Shown here: positions 59,991 to 64,000 of the stretch, one piece after another
Layout of the letters: every line of letters starts with the position of its first letter
How positions within the stretch are numbered: the stretch's first letter is position 1
Origin: Gemmatimonadaceae bacterium
GTDB lineage: Bacteria > Gemmatimonadota > Gemmatimonadetes > Gemmatimonadales > Gemmatimonadaceae
Assembly: GCA_019637445.1 (NCBI GenBank)
Contig: JAHBVS010000003.1
Span: 62,001 to 126,000 of the forward strand
DNA: 64,000 nt
Direction of reading: 5' to 3'
Notes under the pieces: generated by a model
Told to the model about the DNA's origin: nothing
Databases searched by the model: none
Seen by the model: only the letters and a program-made list of their open reading frames with translations
Made by a program: the position numbers and the translations under genes

Positions 59991-61888
59991 TGCGTCTCGA
60001 TCCGCGCTACACGTTCGAGCGGTTGGTGGTCGGGGCGGGGAACCGCCTCGCCGCGGCCGCCGTGCGTGCGGTGGCGGAGGCGCCGGGCACCACGTACAAC
60101 CCGCTGTTCATCTACGGCGGCTCGGGGCTTGGCAAGACGCACCTCATCACCGCAGCGGCGCACCTGCTGCGCCAGTTGCAGCCGGGCGCGGAGATCCTCG
60201 CGCTCACGATGGACGAGTTCTCGGAGCAGTTCCACGCGGCCGTCGGTGCGGGCGAGACCTCGGCCTTCGGGCACCGGCTGGGGAACGTGGACCTGCTGCT
60301 GCTCGATGACCTGCAGTTCCTCACCGGGCGCCGCGAGATGCAGGCCGAGCTGCTGCGCCTGTTCACGGTGATGCAGGACGCCGATCGCCAGATCCTCTGC
60401 GCCAGCGATCGTCCGCCGTCGGACATCACGGATGTCGACGAGCGCCTGATCTCTCGGCTGTCGGGCGGACTGGTCGTGGACGTCGGCCTGCCCGAGTACG
60501 AGGCGCGGGTGGCGATCCTGCGCTCGGCGGTCGTCGAGCGGCAGCTGAGCGTGCCCGATGTGGCGATCGAGGCGCTGGCCAAGCGCGGCGTCGCCAGCGT
60601 GCGCGAACTGCACGGCCTGCTCAACCAGTGGGTCGCCCAGGAGACGATGGGCGGGCGACCCCGGCGTCCGACGCTGACGCCGCGTCCGGGCTCCATCGAC
60701 GCGCTGCGCCCCACCGGCGAGTTCCTGAGTTTCCTCACGGATGTCGCGGCGGTGGTGCAGGAGCAAGTCGAGTCCTGGCAGGTGCGGCTGCGCGAGGTGG
60801 TCGCGTACTGGAAGGGCGAGGGCTATCGCACGGCGGTGCTCGAGCGCGCACTCGCCCTGCCGAAGGAGCCGGACGTTGCGGGCCTGATCAAGACTTACGT
60901 GGCGGCGGTGGAGCACCTGCGTGCGCTGGAAGCCGAGGCCACCGAGGTCGACCGCGCGCTGGGCGGACACGAAGTCTTCCGCGATCCGGAGCGATTGGCG
61001 GAGGCGGAGGAGCTGGTGGAGAAGGCACTGGCCGGCGACATGCCGCCCAGCGGCCCGAACCCGGCCCTCGTGCGCGACGCCTTTGACGCGGGTGCGTCGA
61101 ACCAACTCGCGCTGCACGCGGCGGACGGCGTCATCGAGTCGCCGGCCACGCGCTATAACCCGCTGCTGCTCACGGGGCCCAGCGGTGTGGGCAAGACCCA
61201 TCTCGTGCACGGCATCGCGAATGCGCTGCAGCAGCTGCACGGCACGAACGTGGCCTGCGTGCACGCACAGGCCCTGGTAGACGAGTTGATCGCGGCCATC
61301 CAGCAGGGCAGCGTGGAGCGCTGGCGCGCTCGCTACCGGAATGTCGGCGCGCTCTGCGTCGATGACGTGCAGTTCCTTGCCGGCAAGGAGCGCACGCAGG
61401 ACGAGTTCTTCTTCGTCTTCAACGCGTTGATTGAGGACGGCAAGCAGATCGTCCTCTCCAGCGACCGGCCGCCGGCGGAGATTGCGGACCTCGCCGCGCG
61501 GCTGCGCTCGCGCTTCGAAGGCGGACTCATCGCGCCGATCGAGGCGCCGGACCGGCCGCTGCGCGACAAGCTGGGCACGCGGTTCCTCGCGGCGCTGGGG
61601 CGCCCCGCCTCGCCGGAGTTGCTCGATGCCATCTGCGCGCCGGAACTGCGCAGTGTGCGCGAGTTGATCGGCATCGTGAACCGGCTGCACGCGGCCGCCG
61701 AGTCGGCGGGTGTGGCCCTCGACGCGGAGTTCGCACGCCGCGAGCTCGGCCTCGCCGCCGCCGATGTCGCCGCGGCGGCGCCCGCGGGCGCGGCGGCACA
61801 GGCCGACGACCGCACCTTCCTCGACCGCGAGAAGGCCGTGTGGGAGTGGGCCGACCTCGCCGGCCGCGTCGTCGAGGAGCTGCGCTAA
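59990..61888 (+). CDS. Protein with tandem DnaA-type AAA+ modules, no domain IV
   Basis: 632 residues. Module 1 (1-225): LDPRYTFERLVVGAGNRLAA, as in DnaA domain III; Walker A GGSGLGKT (43-50), Walker B LLLLDDLQFL (102-111), sensor 1 CASDRPPSDI (137-146), ERLISRLSGGL with the arginine-finger region. Helical middle (245-350). Module 2 (355-590): Walker A GPSGVGKT (396-403), CVDDVQFL (456-463), SSDRPPAEI and RLRSRFEGGL. There is no DNA-binding domain IV signature. ATG 59990 is one base into the mglA-type stop. A DnaA duplication with a new job is the simplest reading; the next gene starts without a gap. Confidence 0.9.
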   Translation: MRLDPRYTFERLVVGAGNRLAAAAVRAVAEAPGTTYNPLFIYGGSGLGKTHLITAAAHLLRQLQPGAEILALTMDEFSEQFHAAVGAGETSAFGHRLGNVDLLLLDDLQFLTGRREMQAELLRLFTVMQDADRQILCASDRPPSDITDVDERLISRLSGGLVVDVGLPEYEARVAILRSAVVERQLSVPDVAIEALAKRGVASVRELHGLLNQWVAQETMGGRPRRPTLTPRPGSIDALRPTGEFLSFLTDVAAVVQEQVESWQVRLREVVAYWKGEGYRTAVLERALALPKEPDVAGLIKTYVAAVEHLRALEAEATEVDRALGGHEVFRDPERLAEAEELVEKALAGDMPPSGPNPALVRDAFDAGASNQLALHAADGVIESPATRYNPLLLTGPSGVGKTHLVHGIANALQQLHGTNVACVHAQALVDELIAAIQQGSVERWRARYRNVGALCVDDVQFLAGKERTQDEFFFVFNALIEDGKQIVLSSDRPPAEIADLAARLRSRFEGGLIAPIEAPDRPLRDKLGTRFLAALGRPASPELLDAICAPELRSVRELIGIVNRLHAAAESAGVALDAEFARRELGLAAADVAAAAPAGAAAQADDRTFLDREKAVWEWADLAGRVVEELR

Positions 61889-63505
61889 GTGGCCATCAAG
61901 GGCTCCCTCAAGGAAGCGTCCCTGCCGGACGTGCTGCAGCTGCTCTCGATGGGAAAGAAGAGCGGCTGCCTGTCGGTGACACACCGCAGCAACTTCGGTT
62001 CGATCTACTTCGACAAGGGGCGCATCTCCTACGCGTCCATCGTGAACCGCCGCGACCGGCTGGGCGACATCCTCGTGAAGAGCGCTGTCCTCTCGCAGGA
62101 GAAGCTGGACGAGGCCATCGAGTTGCAGGGGAAGGCGCGCGGCAAGCGACTGGGCGAGATCCTCGTGGACGCGGGCATGCTCACGCGCGATCAGCTCAAC
62201 GCGCAGATGCGCGTGCAGATCGAGGAGGCGGTCTACTTCCTTTTCACCTGGGCGGAAGGGACCTTCAACTTCGAGTCCGATATCGCGCCCGAGGAGCAGG
62301 ACTTCCTCGTCGCCATCAATCCCGAGTCGCTGCTGCTCGAGGGCGCGCGCCGGGTGGACGAGTGGAGCCTGATCGAGAAGAAGATCCCCTCCTTCGACAT
62401 CGTGTTCGAGTTGGACCGTCGCAAGCTGGCCGAGAGCGCGCCGCAGCTCACGCAGGAACAGCAGGCGCTGCTGCCCTTGATTGACGGCCGCCGCGATGTG
62501 GCCGCGCTGGTGGACGAGTCCGGACAGGTGGAGTTCGAGGTGGGCAAGGCGCTGTTCGGCTTGGCGACGGCGGGCTACCTGCACCGCGTCGGTCGCTCGA
62601 AGGCGCCCGAGGATGTTGCCGCCGATGTGCGCGTCGAGGAGCACCGCAATCTTGGCATCGCCTTCTTCCGCGCCGGCATGCTGGACGAGGCCGTGCGCGA
62701 GTTCCGCCGGGTCACGGAGCTTCGGCCCGACGATGTGGGGGCGCGCTTCCAGTTGGGATTGGCACACCTGCGACTGGGCAAGTGGCACGAGGCGCTGACG
62801 CACCTCGAGGTCGCCTCACGCCAGCGGATGGCGCGGCCGGCCGTCTGGGTGAACATGGCCATCGCGCTGGAACGGCTGGGCCGCGATGCGGAAGCGCAGT
62901 CGGCGTTGCTCGGCGCGCTGGACCGTGGCGGACAGGACGAGCCGCGCGTGCACCTCTCACTGGGTACGCTGGCACTGCGCAGCGGGGACTTCGCGGCCGC
63001 CGAGGCGCACTTCCAGCGGGCGCGTCCCCTGTATGGCAGTGGCGGGCCGTCGGCCGTGTGGTTCCACGATGCCGCCCTGGCCTCGGCGCTTGCCGGCGAG
63101 TTGGAACGCACTGTGGCCCTGTTGGAAGAGGGCACGGCGGCGCACCCGCGTGCGGCCGTGCTGCACAACAACCTGGCCGTCGCGCTGGAGTCGCTGGGGC
63201 GTGCCGACGCGGCGGAGCGGGCGCTGCAGCGCGGATTGCAGGAAGATCCGGGACTCGCGCAGTTGCATCGCAACCTTGGTGACCTCCGGCTCGCGGCGGG
63301 TGACGGGCCGGCGGCGCTCGAGGCGTACCAACTGGCCGTGCGCCACCAGGAATCCCTGGGGCCGGAGGTGTGGTCGCGCATCGGTGTGCTGCGCGAGCGG
63401 CAGGGCGACAAGGAAGGCGCGCTGGCGGCCTTTGACCACGCGCTGGCGCTGGACCCCTCGCATGCGGAGGCCCGCGCGCGCCAGACGGCCCTGCGGCCTG
63501 GGTGA
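61889..63505 (+). CDS. DUF4388 plus TPR protein
   Basis: 538 residues. DUF4388 (1-130): AIKGSLKEASLPDVLQLLSMGKKSGCLSV, IYFDKGRISYASI, RLGDILVKSAVLSQEKL and LGEILVDAGMLTRDQLNAQMRVQ, TWAEGTFNFESD. This part parallels the first DUF4388 protein (56687). A winged-helix-like stretch (about 190-240) and eight or so TPR units (250-530) complete it. Start GTG 61889 is immediately after the previous stop. Looks like a fusion of the two halves seen as separate genes upstream. Confidence 0.9.
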   Translation: MAIKGSLKEASLPDVLQLLSMGKKSGCLSVTHRSNFGSIYFDKGRISYASIVNRRDRLGDILVKSAVLSQEKLDEAIELQGKARGKRLGEILVDAGMLTRDQLNAQMRVQIEEAVYFLFTWAEGTFNFESDIAPEEQDFLVAINPESLLLEGARRVDEWSLIEKKIPSFDIVFELDRRKLAESAPQLTQEQQALLPLIDGRRDVAALVDESGQVEFEVGKALFGLATAGYLHRVGRSKAPEDVAADVRVEEHRNLGIAFFRAGMLDEAVREFRRVTELRPDDVGARFQLGLAHLRLGKWHEALTHLEVASRQRMARPAVWVNMAIALERLGRDAEAQSALLGALDRGGQDEPRVHLSLGTLALRSGDFAAAEAHFQRARPLYGSGGPSAVWFHDAALASALAGELERTVALLEEGTAAHPRAAVLHNNLAVALESLGRADAAERALQRGLQEDPGLAQLHRNLGDLRLAAGDGPAALEAYQLAVRHQESLGPEVWSRIGVLRERQGDKEGALAAFDHALALDPSHAEARARQTALRPG

Positions 63506-64000
63506 TGACGGGCCCTGACGACGAGCTGGCAGCCTTTCGTGCGCTGCTCGGCGAGATCGAGCGCAGCGCCGGTCTGGCCTGCACCAACTACAAGGATGGC
63601 TGCCTGCGGCGCCGCATTGCGGTGCGGATGCGCGCGTCGGGCTCGGCAGACTTCACGGCCTACACCGCGTTGCTGCGCCGCGAGCCGGCCGAGTTGGAGC
63701 GCTTGGTGGCGACGCTCACGATCAATGTCACGCGGCTCTACCGCGACGCCCCGGTGTGGGACCTGCTGGCGGAGCGCGTGCTGCCGGCGATGTGGGCGAT
63801 GGAGCGCGCCGCGCTGACGGTGTGGAGCGCCGGCTGCGCCAGCGGCGAGGAGGCCTACACGCTGGCAGCCCTGCTACATCGGCACGCGGAGCGCGTGGGC
63901 GCGGCGGATCGCCTCCGCGGGGCGGCGGTCATCGGCACCGACATCGACGCGGACTCGCTGCGCGCTGCCGCGGCAGGGCGCTTCGTGCCGGAGGCGTTGG
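63505..64000 (+). CDS. cheR: CheR chemoreceptor methyltransferase, 5' part
   Basis: 165 residues visible; the gene runs off the window end. N-terminal CheR_N helices (about 8-85: YKDGCLRRRIAVRMRA, LLRREPAELERLVATLTINVTRLYRD) and the start of the SAM-binding domain with VWSAGCASGEEAYTLAALL and VIGTDIDADSL. CheR methylates glutamates of chemoreceptors, so the system should use receptors encoded outside the window. ATG 63505 shares a base with the previous stop (TGATG), which joins it to the operon. Confidence 0.94.
   Translation, partial: MTGPDDELAAFRALLGEIERSAGLACTNYKDGCLRRRIAVRMRASGSADFTAYTALLRREPAELERLVATLTINVTRLYRDAPVWDLLAERVLPAMWAMERAALTVWSAGCASGEEAYTLAALLHRHAERVGAADRLRGAAVIGTDIDADSLRAAAAGRFVPEAL

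Noticed and set aside
59642-62803. Open minus-strand frame of about 1050 codons opposite the MglA, DnaA-like and DUF4388 genes
   Set aside because: Same antisense artefact; the plus-strand genes have clear domains.

Overview
The window is very GC-rich DNA with tightly packed genes, frequent GTG starts and many 4-base stop/start overlaps. Diderm markers are present: an OmpA-type domain, LpoB, many lipoproteins and outer-membrane barrels. Together with a DivIVA protein, DUF4388/TPR proteins, DUF4097, a LVIVD-repeat protein and short AtpC-like-free housekeeping runs, this best fits a member of Gemmatimonadota. That placement is an inference from gene content and style; no rRNA or tRNA gene was recognised.

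Layout. 1-3861 (+): end of an OmpA-type gene, DUF2200, a 4Fe-4S/Arr (rifampin ADP-ribosyltransferase) fusion, a DUF305 lipoprotein and a LVIVD-repeat protein. 3830-11293 (-): a VOC protein; DUF4173 membrane protein, uppS, winged-helix regulator and membrane protein as one coupled unit; then a penicillin-acylase-family hydrolase with small membrane proteins. 11570-14388 (+): lpoB plus two further lipoproteins. 14392-18742 (-): a gluzincin/propeller/barrel protein, a nitronate monooxygenase-type flavoprotein and a DUF4442 thioesterase. 18837-22668 (+): leishmanolysin-like lipoprotein and oligopeptidase B. 22696-28494: DUF4097, DUF3052 plus glycosyltransferase, and a three-gene proton-translocating transhydrogenase (pnt).

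28922-34646 (+) is a six-gene, translationally coupled operon that looks like a surface-fibre assembly system: small secreted subunits sharing a C-terminal signature, a PapD-like chaperone, a 936-residue outer-membrane barrel in the place of an usher, and a lipoprotein. 34627-35521 is a compositionally different, lower-GC islet carrying a DJ-1/PfpI protein. 35522-37423 (-) holds an HtpX-like M48 protease and LemA.

37481-50574 (+) is housekeeping: tilS, hpt, ftsH, cdaA; a propeller lipoprotein; then yggS, divIVA, purine nucleoside phosphorylase, ileS, a DksA/TraR-type protein, lspA and rluD. The ileS product is of the long type-2 kind with a GIHH motif in place of HIGH and a heptanucleotide repeat inside the gene.

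From 50579 to the window end the same strand continues without a break into a chemosensory operon: cheW, cheY, cheA, cheC, a 903-residue TPR protein, a DUF4388 protein, three roadblock/LC7 proteins, an MglA-type small GTPase, a protein with two complete DnaA-type AAA+ modules but no DNA-binding domain IV, a second DUF4388/TPR protein and cheR (cut by the window end). No receptor or flagellar gene is visible. This is the strongest candidate for an undescribed system: a Che array that could control an MglA/roadblock polarity switch, with a DnaA-like ATPase as a new component. The fibre operon is the second candidate.
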